A stretch of DNA of 64,000 nt from Roseiarcus sp963737365 (lineage in GTDB: Bacteria; Pseudomonadota; Alphaproteobacteria; Rhizobiales; Beijerinckiaceae), in the NCBI GenBank assembly GCA_963737365.1, contig CAVTSD010000006.1, forward strand, positions 62,001-126,000, written 5' to 3'. Below the pieces are notes generated by a model that searched no databases, was not told where the DNA came from, and saw only the letters and a list, made by a program, of their open reading frames with translations. The position numbers and the translations under genes were made by a program. The number at the start of each line of letters is the position of its first letter. Position 1 is the first letter of the stretch. This document shows positions 1 through 8,490 of the stretch, in pieces.

Positions 1-272
1 AAGTTGAGACCAAACGTCGTAAGCAACACACGCGCGCGGTGCGGCTGCGGCGCGTCGCGCAATTTTGCCAGCGCGTTCGTGACCGCGCGAGACAACCCGA
101 GATCTAGAAATCCAAATAAACCAAGGAGGATCCATACAATTGACATCACGCCATAGCGCGCGTCGCCGATATGGTGCAGGTACAGCGGAACGGTGACCAG
201 CGCGACCACGATCCGCGTCATCGGCGAGAGGAGGTTGACGATAAAGTTTCGCCTGAGGGGGATCGTCGACAT
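1..272 (-). CDS. Polysaccharide/oligosaccharide flippase (Wzx/MATE-like), N-terminal part only
   Basis: Only the first 90 or so residues lie in the window; the gene runs off the left edge. The ATG at 272 follows an AAGGA ribosome site. The peptide has a short basic start, a membrane segment, then the phrase VPLYLHHIGDARYG followed by a second hydrophobic stretch with a DLGLSRA motif. This is the usual beginning of inner-membrane flippases that move lipid-linked sugar units across the membrane for surface polysaccharide. The family is inferred from this N-terminal signature alone; the substrate cannot be told. Confidence 0.7.
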   Translation of the reverse strand, partial: MSTIPLRRNFIVNLLSPMTRIVVALVTVPLYLHHIGDARYGVMSIVWILLGLFGFLDLGLSRAVTNALAKLRDAPQPHRARVLLTTFGLN

Positions 273-494
273 GCCTATCCTTCGACGCGGGGCCGGATGA
301 AACGGTTTTCTCTTGTTGGACTAAATGGATGATCTAGGCCGCCTGCCGCCGGCTTGAGGCGCCGCCATTCAACACCGCTGAGACCGCCATCCTAGCAAAC
401 ACTCCTAACAGACTCTGGAAACGACCACCTAATGGAAATTGTGAACTAAAATTAGGGTGATTTTGCTAGCCTGACCGGCGTGAAATTGCCGGGG

Positions 495-995
495 CTATTC
501 CTTCGCGTGCCAGAAATCGGCCTGCAGCTGAGTTGCTTCCTCCGCAAGCAGGGGTCCAACGACTTCCGTCACCCGTTGACCAGCGGCGAAAACGAGAGCG
601 CAGGGCAAATCAAGAGTCGGGTTTTCCTCATGGGCGCCCGTCTGGGCTTTGAGCGCCTTCTCGGTCTGGCCGTAGACGACGCGACCAATCCCTGCCCAAT
701 AGATCGCGCCCGCACACATCGCGCAGGGTTCGGCTGATGTGTAAAGCGTGCACCGCGCCAGGAAGGCGAGGTCGTGAGCCCGCGCTGCGCGCGAGGCGAG
801 GAGGCGCTCGGCATGAGCGGTGCGGTCGCCCCCCTCGCTCGTGTATCCGTTGCCCTGCTCCATCAGCAACCTGCCCTCTCCGTCGGCGAGAACGGACCCA
901 AATGGGTGATCGCCGGCGGCGCGCGACCGGCGAGCCACCTCGAAGGCTTGGCGCAACAGCGCCTTATCGTAGGTCCGAAGGCTCGCGACAGTCAT
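495..995 (-). CDS. Nucleoside/nucleobase deaminase (cytidine deaminase fold, guanine deaminase-like)
   Basis: A 166-residue zinc-dependent deaminase. The catalytic HAE motif is at residues 61-63 and the zinc-binding PCAMC motif at 90-94, the two signatures of the CDA/TadA/GuaD fold. The ATG at 995 follows GGAG with 8-nt spacing. It is transcribed away from a BMP-family ABC transporter that starts about 330 bp away, and the window also encodes xanthine dehydrogenase. That context favours deamination of guanine or a related purine (guanine to xanthine) rather than tRNA editing. Substrate is inferred from context; the fold is clear. TadA-type tRNA deaminases share these motifs and remain an alternative. 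Confidence 0.85.
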   Translation of the reverse strand: MTVASLRTYDKALLRQAFEVARRSRAAGDHPFGSVLADGEGRLLMEQGNGYTSEGGDRTAHAERLLASRAARAHDLAFLARCTLYTSAEPCAMCAGAIYWAGIGRVVYGQTEKALKAQTGAHEENPTLDLPCALVFAAGQRVTEVVGPLLAEEATQLQADFWHAKE

Positions 996-1322
996 AACGG
1001 CTGCTCCATAACAGCCGAAGGCCTACCACGAAAGCCTGCGCCAGGCGCGGGGTCAAAATCGCCCTCCCCTCCCGCTTCAAGCGAGTTAATGCCGACACGA
1101 TCGCCGCCGACTAAACCCACCACAGATCATTGACGCCAGTTCATTTGACACTTGGGCAACCCCGGCTACGCTTACCGAATTCGCGGGCGTCCAGGTTTAC
1201 ACCCGGGAGGAAACCGCTCGTTCCTGACCCTCATCGCCGGGGATTGGGATGGGCGCGGCGCGGTTTTTGCGTCGTACGCGGTCGAGCGCGGCAAACGAAC
1301 TGGGGAGCGAGGTGAAGTTGAG
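996..1322. other. Divergent intergenic region between the deaminase and the BMP transporter operon
   Basis: About 327 bases without a convincing gene. It contains a TTGACA box (1145-1150) with a possible -10 (TACGCT, 1167-1172) reading rightward into the transporter. The in-frame extension from 1152 to 1322 is not counted as coding: it would begin inside the putative promoter and does not resemble the ATPase family. I saw no riboswitch fold. Confidence 0.5.
1145..1172 (+). promoter_or_regulatory. Putative sigma-70-type promoter of the BMP transporter operon
   Basis: A perfect TTGACA -35 hexamer at 1145-1150, a 16-nt spacer, and TACGCT at 1167-1172 as a partial -10. It lies about 150 bp ahead of the GTG start at 1323, in the only non-coding space before the operon. 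Predicted from sequence only. Confidence 0.4.
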
Positions 1323-2888
1323 GTGACTGTAGAAGCCCCCTTGCGCTTAAAGCTCGTCGGCGTCAGCAAGTCCTTTCCAGGCGTGCGCGCGAATGACAAC
1401 GTCGATCTAAGCGTCAAGCCCGGCGAGATCCATGCGCTCCTGGGCGAAAACGGCGCGGGAAAATCGACGCTCGTGAAGATGATCTACGGCATCGTCGCGC
1501 CCGACGAGGGCGAGATCGTCTTCGACGGCTCGCCCGTTCGCATTTCCAACCCGCGCGCGGCTCGACGGCTAGGCATTGGCATGGTGTTCCAGCACTTCTC
1601 GCTATTTGAGGCGATGACGGTGCTCGAAAACATCGCGCTTGGGTTCGATTCGCGCCTCTCGCCGCGCGAACTGTTGGCCGAGTTCAACCGAGTGCTCGAC
1701 GTCTATCATCTTAAGCTCGATCCTCGCCGTGTCGTCTCGACGCTGAGCGTCGGCGAACGGCAGCGCATCGAAATCGTGCGCGCCCTCTTGCTCAAACCGC
1801 GGCTCCTGATCATGGATGAGCCGACCTCGGTGCTGACTCCGCAGGAAGTCGAGCAATTGTTCGAGACGTTGCGCAAACTGGCGGCGGGCGGCTGCTCGAT
1901 TCTCTACATCTCCCACAAGCTGCACGAGATCGTTGCGCTTTGCGATACGGCGACCATCCTGCGCGGCGGCAAAGTGGTCGCGCATTGCGATCCGAAGCGC
2001 GAGAGCTCGCGCTCGATGGCTGAGATGATGATCGGCGCCAACCTGAAGGAGATCGCCAAGCCCATGAGCCGCGGCTTCGGGTCGCCCAAACTCTCGGCGC
2101 AAGGCTTGAACCTGCCAAAGCCGAGCGAGTTCGGCGTCGCGCTCAAGGACGTCGCATTCGACGTGAAGGCCGGCGAGATCTTCGGCATCGCCGGCGTCGC
2201 TGGAAACGGACAGAACGAGCTCATGAGCGCGATGAGCGGCGAGACGCTCGCGCCAACGGCTGGGGCGATCACGCTCGTGGGCCAGGATGTCGGCCGGCTC
2301 GGCGTGACCAAACGCCGAACATTAGGTCTATGCGCGGTTCCGGAAGAGCGTAACGGTCATGCCGCGGTCGGCGAGTTCTCGCTCACTGACAATGGCGCGC
2401 TGACCGGTCGCGACCGCATGGCGATGGTGCGCTTCGGCCTGATCGATCCGGGCAAGGCGACTCATTACGCCACCGGCGTCATCGGCGCCTATACGGTAAA
2501 AGCGACCGGGCCCGGCGCGCTGGCGGGCTCGCTCTCGGGCGGAAATTTGCAGAAATTCATCATGGGCCGCGAGATCCTGCAGCAGCCGGAGGCGCTCGTT
2601 GTTTGCCAGCCGACCTGGGGCGTCGACGCGGGCGCGGCCGGCGCCATCCATCAGGCGATCGTCGATCTCGCCGCGCGCGGCTCGGCGATCATGGTCATCT
2701 CGCAAGACCTCGACGAACTTCTCACGCTCTGCGACACGATCGCTGTCATAAACCTAGGCCGCCTGTCGGCGCCGATGAAGGTCGGCGAGGTTTCGATCGA
2801 AGAGATTGGCCTCCTCATGGGCGGCGTGCACGGCGACCCGGCGGCGACGGTCGAACTCACAGAGGCCCTGCATGCGCATACGGCTTGA
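1323..2888 (+). CDS. BMP-family ABC transporter, duplicated ATP-binding subunit
   Basis: A 521-residue protein with two fused nucleotide-binding domains, as in nucleoside importers of the YufO/NupO type. The first domain is complete: Walker A GENGAGKST (41-49), signature LSVGERQ (141-147) and Walker B LLIMDEP (161-167). The second has a degenerate P-loop (GVAGNGQN, about 291-298), signature LSGGN (404-408) and a weakened Walker B; this asymmetry is normal in sugar and nucleoside importers of this class. I chose the GTG at 1323 because GAGGTG lies 8 nt upstream and homology starts there; the open frame extends upstream to 1152 without similarity. It overlaps the first permease gene. It powers the permeases and binding proteins that follow. 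Confidence 0.92.
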   Translation: MTVEAPLRLKLVGVSKSFPGVRANDNVDLSVKPGEIHALLGENGAGKSTLVKMIYGIVAPDEGEIVFDGSPVRISNPRAARRLGIGMVFQHFSLFEAMTVLENIALGFDSRLSPRELLAEFNRVLDVYHLKLDPRRVVSTLSVGERQRIEIVRALLLKPRLLIMDEPTSVLTPQEVEQLFETLRKLAAGGCSILYISHKLHEIVALCDTATILRGGKVVAHCDPKRESSRSMAEMMIGANLKEIAKPMSRGFGSPKLSAQGLNLPKPSEFGVALKDVAFDVKAGEIFGIAGVAGNGQNELMSAMSGETLAPTAGAITLVGQDVGRLGVTKRRTLGLCAVPEERNGHAAVGEFSLTDNGALTGRDRMAMVRFGLIDPGKATHYATGVIGAYTVKATGPGALAGSLSGGNLQKFIMGREILQQPEALVVCQPTWGVDAGAAGAIHQAIVDLAARGSAIMVISQDLDELLTLCDTIAVINLGRLSAPMKVGEVSIEEIGLLMGGVHGDPAATVELTEALHAHTA

Positions 2889-3966
2889 AAAACGGCTGAC
2901 GCCGAGCCGTTTCATGCAGATCGCGACGCCGATCGCCTCCGTGCTTTTGACGATGATCCTTGGCGCGATCATCTTTCAGTTGATCGGCTTCGACGGCCCG
3001 CGCGCCATTTACGAGACCTTCATCACCCCGATCGTGGCCTCTTATAAGTGGCAGGATGTCGCGACCAAGGCCGCGCCGCTTATCATGATCGCGCTCGGCC
3101 TGTCGCTCGGCAATCAGGCCAAGATCTGGAACATCGGCGCCGAGGGGCAGTACATCATCGGCGCGCTCGCGGGCGCGGGTGTCGCCTTCGCTCTGCCGGA
3201 CGCGCACGGTGGCTGGGTCATCCTGCTGATGATCGCGGCGGGGATTGTAGGCGGGATGGCCTGGGCGGCGATCCCGGCGTTTTTGAGAACGCGCTACCAG
3301 GTGTCCGAGGTGCTCTCCACCCTGATGCTGGTCTACGTCGCGCTGCAGGTTCTGAACTATCTGGTCAGCGGTCCATGGAAAGATCCGAATGGCCACAATT
3401 TCCCGCAAACGCCGCCATTCACCCCGGCGGAGCTTCTGCCGCACGCCCTTGGCGGAACCGCCATTCCGCCGGGGCTCGTCATAGCCGTTTTGCTGACGCT
3501 TGTGTTCTGGCTGCTCATGACGCGCTCGGTCTACGGCTTTTCGGTCCGCACCGTTGGCGCGGCGCCCCACGCCGCGCGCTATGGCGGCTTCGACGCCTCG
3601 CGCACGATCTGGTCGACGCTGCTGATTAGCGGCGGCATGGCTGGCCTCGCTGGCATTCTCGAGGCCTCGAGCCAGCTCGGGCAGATCAATTTGGGTTTCC
3701 CCTCCGGCTACGGTTTCACGGCGATCATCGTCTCGTTTCTCGGCCGTCTTCATCCGGTCGGCGTCTTTCTGGCGGGGCTGATCCTTGCGGTCACCTATGT
3801 CGGGGGCCAGGTGGCGCAGACGGTGGTGCACGTGCCGAGCGCGACCGCCGGCATTTTCCAGGCGATGATGCTGTTCTTCATTCTCGCGAGCGACATTCTG
3901 GTCCGGTACCGCGTTCGAATCCTTCGCGACGCCCCGCGCGCCGCAGCCGCGGAGGCCGTCGCGTGA
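2872..3966 (+). CDS. BMP-family ABC transporter permease 1
   Basis: A 364-residue inner-membrane permease (YufP/NupP type, branched-chain amino acid permease superfamily). After a short basic N-terminus there are eight to ten hydrophobic segments. The conserved stretches GNQAKIWNIGAEGQ and RYQVSEVLSTLML are typical of nucleoside-type permeases. The ATG at 2872 lies inside the end of the ATPase gene (17-nt overlap), implying coupled translation. It forms the membrane channel with the next gene product. The purine nucleoside substrate is inferred from family and from the nearby deaminase. Confidence 0.9.
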   Translation: MRIRLEKRLTPSRFMQIATPIASVLLTMILGAIIFQLIGFDGPRAIYETFITPIVASYKWQDVATKAAPLIMIALGLSLGNQAKIWNIGAEGQYIIGALAGAGVAFALPDAHGGWVILLMIAAGIVGGMAWAAIPAFLRTRYQVSEVLSTLMLVYVALQVLNYLVSGPWKDPNGHNFPQTPPFTPAELLPHALGGTAIPPGLVIAVLLTLVFWLLMTRSVYGFSVRTVGAAPHAARYGGFDASRTIWSTLLISGGMAGLAGILEASSQLGQINLGFPSGYGFTAIIVSFLGRLHPVGVFLAGLILAVTYVGGQVAQTVVHVPSATAGIFQAMMLFFILASDILVRYRVRILRDAPRAAAAEAVA

Positions 3967-4904
3967 ATATCGGTTTCTTCATCGACGCTCTCATCACCGT
4001 GGTCGGCGTGACAACGCCGATCCTGCTCGCCGCGACCGGCGAACTGGTGGTTGAAAAGAGCGGCGTGCTCAATCTCGGCATCGAGGGCATGATGCTGATC
4101 GGCGCCGTGACCGGGTTCGCCGTCACCCTCAACTATGGTCCCGATCTCGGCGATCTTGCACCCTGGGTCGGCGTGATCGCCGCGGCGCTTGCGGGGGCAG
4201 CCTCCTCGATGCTGTTCGCGGTGCTCGTGTTGACGCTCGGCTCCAACCAGGTCGCGACCGGCTTAGCGCTCGCGATCTTCGGCATTGGTCTCTCCTCGCT
4301 GATCGGCGCGGGTTATGTTGGTACGATCGTGCCGTCGTTCGATTCCGTCTTTCCCGATTCGCTCGCCGGCGATCCCGTGTGGCGTGTCGTGTTCGGCTAC
4401 AGTCCGCTCGTCTATTTCGCGCTTTTCATGGTCTTCGCTGTTGGCTGGTTCCTGAATCGCACACGCGCCGGGCTAATCTTGCGCGCGGTGGGCGAGAACG
4501 ACCTTTCCGCTCATTCGATCGGCTATCCGGTGATCGCGATCCGGTACGCGGCGATCGCCTTTGGCGGCGCGCTCGCCGGAATCGGGGGGGCCTATTTCTC
4601 GATGGTCATCACGCCGATGTGGGCCGAGCAGATGACCGCGGGGCGCGGCTGGATCGCGCTCGCGCTCGTGGTCTTCTCCGGCTGGCGAGCCGGAAGGCTG
4701 CTTGCGGGGGCGTACTTTTTCGGCGTCCTCATGACGCTCGAGCTTTACGCCAAGGCTTCCGGCTTCTCGTTTATGCCGTCGCAGTTCTGGGCGGCGATGC
4801 CCTATATCGCAGCCGTCGTCGCGCTCGCCGTCATTTCTGCTCGCGAGGTCGCTGGCAGCGAGGCCCCGGCCTGCCTCGGCAGGCCATTCATGCCCAACAG
4901 CTAA
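3963..4904 (+). CDS. BMP-family ABC transporter permease 2
   Basis: A 313-residue inner-membrane permease (YufQ/NupQ type), partner of the preceding permease. The N-terminus carries the family phrase GVLNLGIEGMML, followed by eight or nine membrane segments and a short polar tail. Translation starts at GTG 3963, overlapping the stop of the previous gene by four bases (GTGA), the normal sign of a coupled pair. The next gene begins about 30 bp downstream with its own strong ribosome site, so the binding protein can be made in excess. Confidence 0.9.
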   Translation: MNIGFFIDALITVVGVTTPILLAATGELVVEKSGVLNLGIEGMMLIGAVTGFAVTLNYGPDLGDLAPWVGVIAAALAGAASSMLFAVLVLTLGSNQVATGLALAIFGIGLSSLIGAGYVGTIVPSFDSVFPDSLAGDPVWRVVFGYSPLVYFALFMVFAVGWFLNRTRAGLILRAVGENDLSAHSIGYPVIAIRYAAIAFGGALAGIGGAYFSMVITPMWAEQMTAGRGWIALALVVFSGWRAGRLLAGAYFFGVLMTLELYAKASGFSFMPSQFWAAMPYIAAVVALAVISAREVAGSEAPACLGRPFMPNS

Positions 4905-4935
4905 GCTATAATAAGATTCATCAGGGAGAGAAGCG

Positions 4936-6015
4936 ATGAGCATGATAACCCGACGACACGTTATCAAGACGGCCGCTGCGGCCGGATTGGCGCTGCCCGG
5001 CCTGTCGCGCAGCGCTTTCGCCGCGGAGCCGCTCAAAGTGGGCTTCGTCTATCTCGGCGCGATTGGCGACTACGGCTGGACGTGGTCGCACGAACAGGGG
5101 CGCAAGGCGCTGGTCGAGGCGCTGAAAGGTGAGGTCGTCGCCAACTATGTCGAGAACGTGAAGGAAGACGCAAGCGCTATTCCGGTAATGAAGGATCTCG
5201 CCCAGCAAGGCAACAAGCTCATCTTCACCACGTCCTACGGCTACATGGACCAGACACTCGAGGTCGCCAAGCAGTTCCCTGACGTCAAGTGGGAGCATTG
5301 CACCGGCTACAAGCGCGCCGATAACGTCGGCACCTATAATTCGCGCTTTTACCAGGGCCGCGCGGTAACCGGCACGATGGCCGGCATGATGTCGAAGACG
5401 GGCGTGATCGGGTACGTCGGGTCGTTCAAGATCCCGGAAGTGGTGATGGGCGTGAACGCCTTCACCCTTGCGGCGCAAGCCGTCAATCCGAAGATCACCA
5501 CCAAACTCGTGATGATCGATACCTGGTTCGATCCGGCCAAGGAGGCAGCGGCGGCCGAGACCCTGGCCAATCTCGGCTGCGACGTCATCGCCCAACACGT
5601 CGATTCCCCGGCGGTGTTGCAGGTCTGCGAGAAGCGCAAGATCTATGGGTTCGGCTACGGCGCCGACATGTCTCGATTCGCGCCCAAAGCCCACCTGACG
5701 GCGAGCCTCGACCTCTGGGGGCCCTATTACATCGAGCGCGCCAAGGCGGTGCTGGACGGCTCGTGGAAGCCTGACGACACTTGGTGGGGTTTCAAGGAGG
5801 GCATTCTCGCCATGGCGCCATACAGCAAAGCCGTACCGGAGACCGTGCGCGCCGCTGCCGACAAGATCATCGCCGACACAAAGGCTGGAACCTATGACGT
5901 TTTCACGGGCCCGATTGCCGATCAGAGCGGCAAGGAGCGCATCGCCAAGGGCCAGCGCATGGGGGACAAAGACCTTCTGGTGATGGATTGGTACGTCAAC
6001 GGCGTCCAGAGCTGA
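4936..6015 (+). CDS. BMP-family ABC transporter substrate-binding protein, copy 1
   Basis: A 359-residue periplasmic binding protein of the basic membrane protein (BMP/PnrA) family, which usually captures purine nucleosides or related purine compounds. The N-terminus has an RR pair (residues 6-7), an alanine-rich hydrophobic stretch and an AFAA cleavage site near residue 30, so export by Tat or Sec is likely; the RRHVIK start leans towards Tat. The remainder is the two-lobed periplasmic-binding fold, with the family phrase GYMDQTLEVAKQFPDV. GGGAGAG precedes the ATG. It is the last shared component of the transporter and is followed by a close paralogue. Confidence 0.9.
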   Translation: MSMITRRHVIKTAAAAGLALPGLSRSAFAAEPLKVGFVYLGAIGDYGWTWSHEQGRKALVEALKGEVVANYVENVKEDASAIPVMKDLAQQGNKLIFTTSYGYMDQTLEVAKQFPDVKWEHCTGYKRADNVGTYNSRFYQGRAVTGTMAGMMSKTGVIGYVGSFKIPEVVMGVNAFTLAAQAVNPKITTKLVMIDTWFDPAKEAAAAETLANLGCDVIAQHVDSPAVLQVCEKRKIYGFGYGADMSRFAPKAHLTASLDLWGPYYIERAKAVLDGSWKPDDTWWGFKEGILAMAPYSKAVPETVRAAADKIIADTKAGTYDVFTGPIADQSGKERIAKGQRMGDKDLLVMDWYVNGVQS

Positions 6016-6135
6016 ACACCGCTTCCCTCTCCCGCCGGATGGGCGCGGTCACGCGATTCCACCGCGTATTAAGGCACATTATTTGCTAGGAGCTACGGTC
6101 TCGGGCCCGATTGGGCCGCGTAGAGGGAGAAGAAA

Positions 6136-7215
6136 GTGAACTCAATCAACCGGCGGAATTTCATGCAGACCGCGGCCGCGGGCCTTTCGGCGCTGCCGGC
6201 GCTGGGTCGCGGCGCTTTTGCCGCCGAACCTCTGAAAGTCGGTTTCATCTTCCTTGGCCCGATCGGAGACTACGGCTGGACGTGGGCGCACAATAAAGGG
6301 CGTCTGGCTATGGACGCAGCGCTCAAGGGCCAAATCGTCTCGAGCTATGTGGAGAATGTGAAGGAAGACGCGAGCGCCGTGCCGATCCTCAAGGACCTGG
6401 CCCAGAATGGGTCGAAGCTCATCTTCACGACGTCCTATGGCTATATGGATCAGACGATCGAAGTGGCCAAACAGTTTCCGGACGTGAAGTTCGAGCATTG
6501 CACCGGCTACAAGCATGCTGACAATGTCGGCACCTATAATTCGCGCTTCCATCAGGGGCGAGCGGTCGAGGGAACGATCGCGGGCATGATGTCGAAATCG
6601 GGTACGATCGGCTACCTTGGCTCCTACAAAGTGCCGGAGGTCGTGCTCGGGGTAAACTCGTTCACGCTCTCGGCGCAGGCGGTCAACCCGAATATCCAGA
6701 CAAAGCTGGTCATGATCGATTCCTGGTTCGACCCGGCCAAGGAAGCGGCGGCCGTGCAGACGCTCATCAACCTCGGCTGCGACGTCGTCGCCCAGCACAC
6801 CGACAGTCCGGCCGGCCTTCAGGTGTGCGAGCAGCGCAAGGTCTGGTGTTTCGGGCAGGGCGCGGACATGTCGCGTTTCGCCCCGAAGACTCAGGCGACC
6901 GGCATCGAGGACATCTGGGCCCCCTATTACATCTCGCGGGGCAAAGCGATGCTCGATGGGAGCTGGAAGCCTGACGACGCATGGTGGGGTTTCAAGGAGG
7001 GCACGGTCGTCATGTCGCCCTACAACAAGGCTTTGCCCGACAACGTGAAGGCCGCCGCCGACAAGGTGATCACCGGCTGGAAGGGCGGCAGCTATGACGT
7101 CTTCACCGGACCGATCATCGATCAGCAAGGCAAGGAGCGCGTGGCGAAGGGGCAGCGCATGGAAGACAAAGACCTTGCCGTCATAGACTGGTACGTCAAG
7201 GGCGTGCAGAGCTAA
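6136..7215 (+). CDS. BMP-family ABC transporter substrate-binding protein, copy 2 (tandem paralogue)
   Basis: Also exactly 359 residues and colinear with copy 1, differing mostly by conservative changes; both arose by tandem duplication. It has the same twin-arginine style leader (RR at 6-7, AFAA near 30). Translation starts at GTG 6136 after an AGAGGGAG ribosome site. A 120-bp gap separates the copies and a strong terminator follows at 7241. Differences cluster around residues 230-290, for example FGYGAD against FGQGAD and LTASLDLWG against ATGIEDIWA, which may alter ligand preference. That functional divergence is inference. Confidence 0.9.
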   Translation: MNSINRRNFMQTAAAGLSALPALGRGAFAAEPLKVGFIFLGPIGDYGWTWAHNKGRLAMDAALKGQIVSSYVENVKEDASAVPILKDLAQNGSKLIFTTSYGYMDQTIEVAKQFPDVKFEHCTGYKHADNVGTYNSRFHQGRAVEGTIAGMMSKSGTIGYLGSYKVPEVVLGVNSFTLSAQAVNPNIQTKLVMIDSWFDPAKEAAAVQTLINLGCDVVAQHTDSPAGLQVCEQRKVWCFGQGADMSRFAPKTQATGIEDIWAPYYISRGKAMLDGSWKPDDAWWGFKEGTVVMSPYNKALPDNVKAAADKVITGWKGGSYDVFTGPIIDQQGKERVAKGQRMEDKDLAVIDWYVKGVQS

Positions 7216-7240
7216 GCGCGGTCAGCTCGCTTTTCATTCA

Positions 7241-7266
7241 AAGGGCGTCCGTGAGGACGCCCTTTT
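7241..7266 (+). terminator. Rho-independent terminator of the BMP transporter operon
   Basis: A perfect 10-bp stem (AAGGGCGTCC / GGACGCCCTT) with a GTGA loop, ending in a T-run (CCCTTTTC), 26 bp after the last stop codon. It lies between convergent genes, and its A-rich left edge could also help stop leftward transcription. Confidence 0.9.
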
Positions 7267-7322
7267 CATCTACATAAGAAGAACAACAGGGGCCAAAGGT
7301 AAAGGGAGCCGCGCTCCGCGCT

Positions 7323-8240
7323 CTATTCAAACAGCGGCGGTTCGTCCCGCTGCCGGCCGCCGACCGTGGCCATGTAGCTCGCCGAGAATGCGCCGACCAA
7401 CAGTGAGATGAACGCCCACAGCGCGACTCCCACTCCGGTCTTACGAGCGACGTCCGCGGCTTGTTTGGCCTTGTCCGCCGCCTGCTGCTTCGCCTTCTGC
7501 GCCTGGTCGAACACGTCGTCGACGCGCTTCTCCGCATCAGGTTGGCTCAATCCCGTCCGGGCCGCGACAAGCTGGGCGAGATAGGTCTTATCAGCGGCGG
7601 GAAGTTCCCCGGTGACAAGAGCCCGCGACATGATCCGGGCGCCTTCCGCTGTCGTAACAGCTTGATCGCTCTGAGCGGGTTTATCGCTGCGCCACAGCAT
7701 GTCTGAGAAATAGGCCGAAGGATCGCCCATTGTTGAAGCCGCCCGGCCCGCCGCTTGGCCGGTCGCCGAGCCTACGGCTTCCGTCGCCGCTCCCGCGAAC
7801 CGGGCCGCTCCGCTAACAGCGGAACTTGCAGCGGAAGCCAGAAGCGCGGCGGCGATCACCGCCCCGACCGCCCACACCAGAAGCCCATGCGCCGTATCGC
7901 GAAAGTAAACCTCGTCGGTATGCGCGCGTATCCAACGGGTGCGCAGCCGCCCCGCAATATATCCCCCGACGCCGGACGCGAAGAGTTGCACGGCGATGAA
8001 CCACGCCGCCGCAAGCACGGTGAATGTGCTCGCCGACGGATTGTTGCTTGACCACGGGGAAACCGAGATAAGGCCAATCCCTGCCCCTAGCGCCACCAAA
8101 GCCAAGGAAAAAGCCGCGGCGACGAAGGCGCCGGCAAAAACGGCAGCCCAAGATACGCTGGATGCAGTGTCTGTTTCCGGCTCAACCGCAGTATTGACTC
8201 TCGACAGGGGCATACGGCCCGAGACTGTCGCCTGTGTCAT
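7323..8240 (-). CDS. Conserved membrane protein of unknown function
   Basis: 305 residues, function not recognised. There are about four membrane segments: roughly 31-60, 71-98 and 118-143 near the N-terminus and 274-292 near the C-terminus. Between them lies an alanine-rich, glycine-zipper-like segment (about 140-170) and a charged Ala/Lys/Gln helix (about 240-270) likely to form a coiled coil. The ATG at 8240 is the natural start. It converges with the transporter operon and is followed upstream by a 25-residue peptide gene on the same strand. An envelope-stress or structural role would be a guess. Confidence 0.75.
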   Translation of the reverse strand: MTQATVSGRMPLSRVNTAVEPETDTASSVSWAAVFAGAFVAAAFSLALVALGAGIGLISVSPWSSNNPSASTFTVLAAAWFIAVQLFASGVGGYIAGRLRTRWIRAHTDEVYFRDTAHGLLVWAVGAVIAAALLASAASSAVSGAARFAGAATEAVGSATGQAAGRAASTMGDPSAYFSDMLWRSDKPAQSDQAVTTAEGARIMSRALVTGELPAADKTYLAQLVAARTGLSQPDAEKRVDDVFDQAQKAKQQAADKAKQAADVARKTGVGVALWAFISLLVGAFSASYMATVGGRQRDEPPLFE

Positions 8241-8327
8241 TTTTCGAATCTCCGCTCACGAGCCCAAGCCGCGAAACCGGCTGGGCGCCGGCGCCTCACT
8301 TTCGAACCTCAGGCGATTGCTGTTGAA

Positions 8328-8405
8328 TCAGTGGTAAAAAAGCGCGATCAAGATTATGATCGGGATCGGAACGCCGAGAAGCCAAAGCAAAATTCCACGA
8401 CCCAA
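8328..8405 (-). CDS. 25-residue hydrophobic membrane peptide
   Basis: A very short gene with start TTG at 8405 preceded by a strong GAGGAGG ribosome site at 5-6 nt spacing. The product begins (M)GRGILLWLLG and continues with a Pro/Ile-rich membrane segment ending FYH. I recognise it as a member of a small conserved membrane-peptide type found in many Hyphomicrobiales, with the GRGxLLWLLGxPIPIIIL pattern; its function is not known to me. It lies between the BLUF gene and the membrane protein on the same strand. The ribosome site and pattern support it; the TTG start is inferred. Confidence 0.65.
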   Translation of the reverse strand: MGRGILLWLLGVPIPIIILIALFYH

Positions 8406-8490
8406 AGTACCCTCCTCATTCGACGTCGGCCCAATTCGTGAGCCGGCGATGAACATTCAGGCGCCTCAGATTGTTCCAGGACGACGATGC

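Noticed and set aside
1152..1322. Upstream extension of the BMP ATPase by 57 residues.
   Set aside because: It would start inside a likely promoter (TTGACA at 1145), lacks family similarity, and GTG 1323 has a good ribosome site.
1180..1322. Possible purine riboswitch ahead of the transporter operon.
   Set aside because: No conserved three-way junction core could be found by eye, and such riboswitches are not usual in this group.
2857..3831. 324-codon minus-strand frame opposite the first BMP permease.
   Set aside because: A frame shadow of a clear membrane permease; composition is rich in Arg, Asp and Gln as expected for antisense of GC-rich coding DNA.
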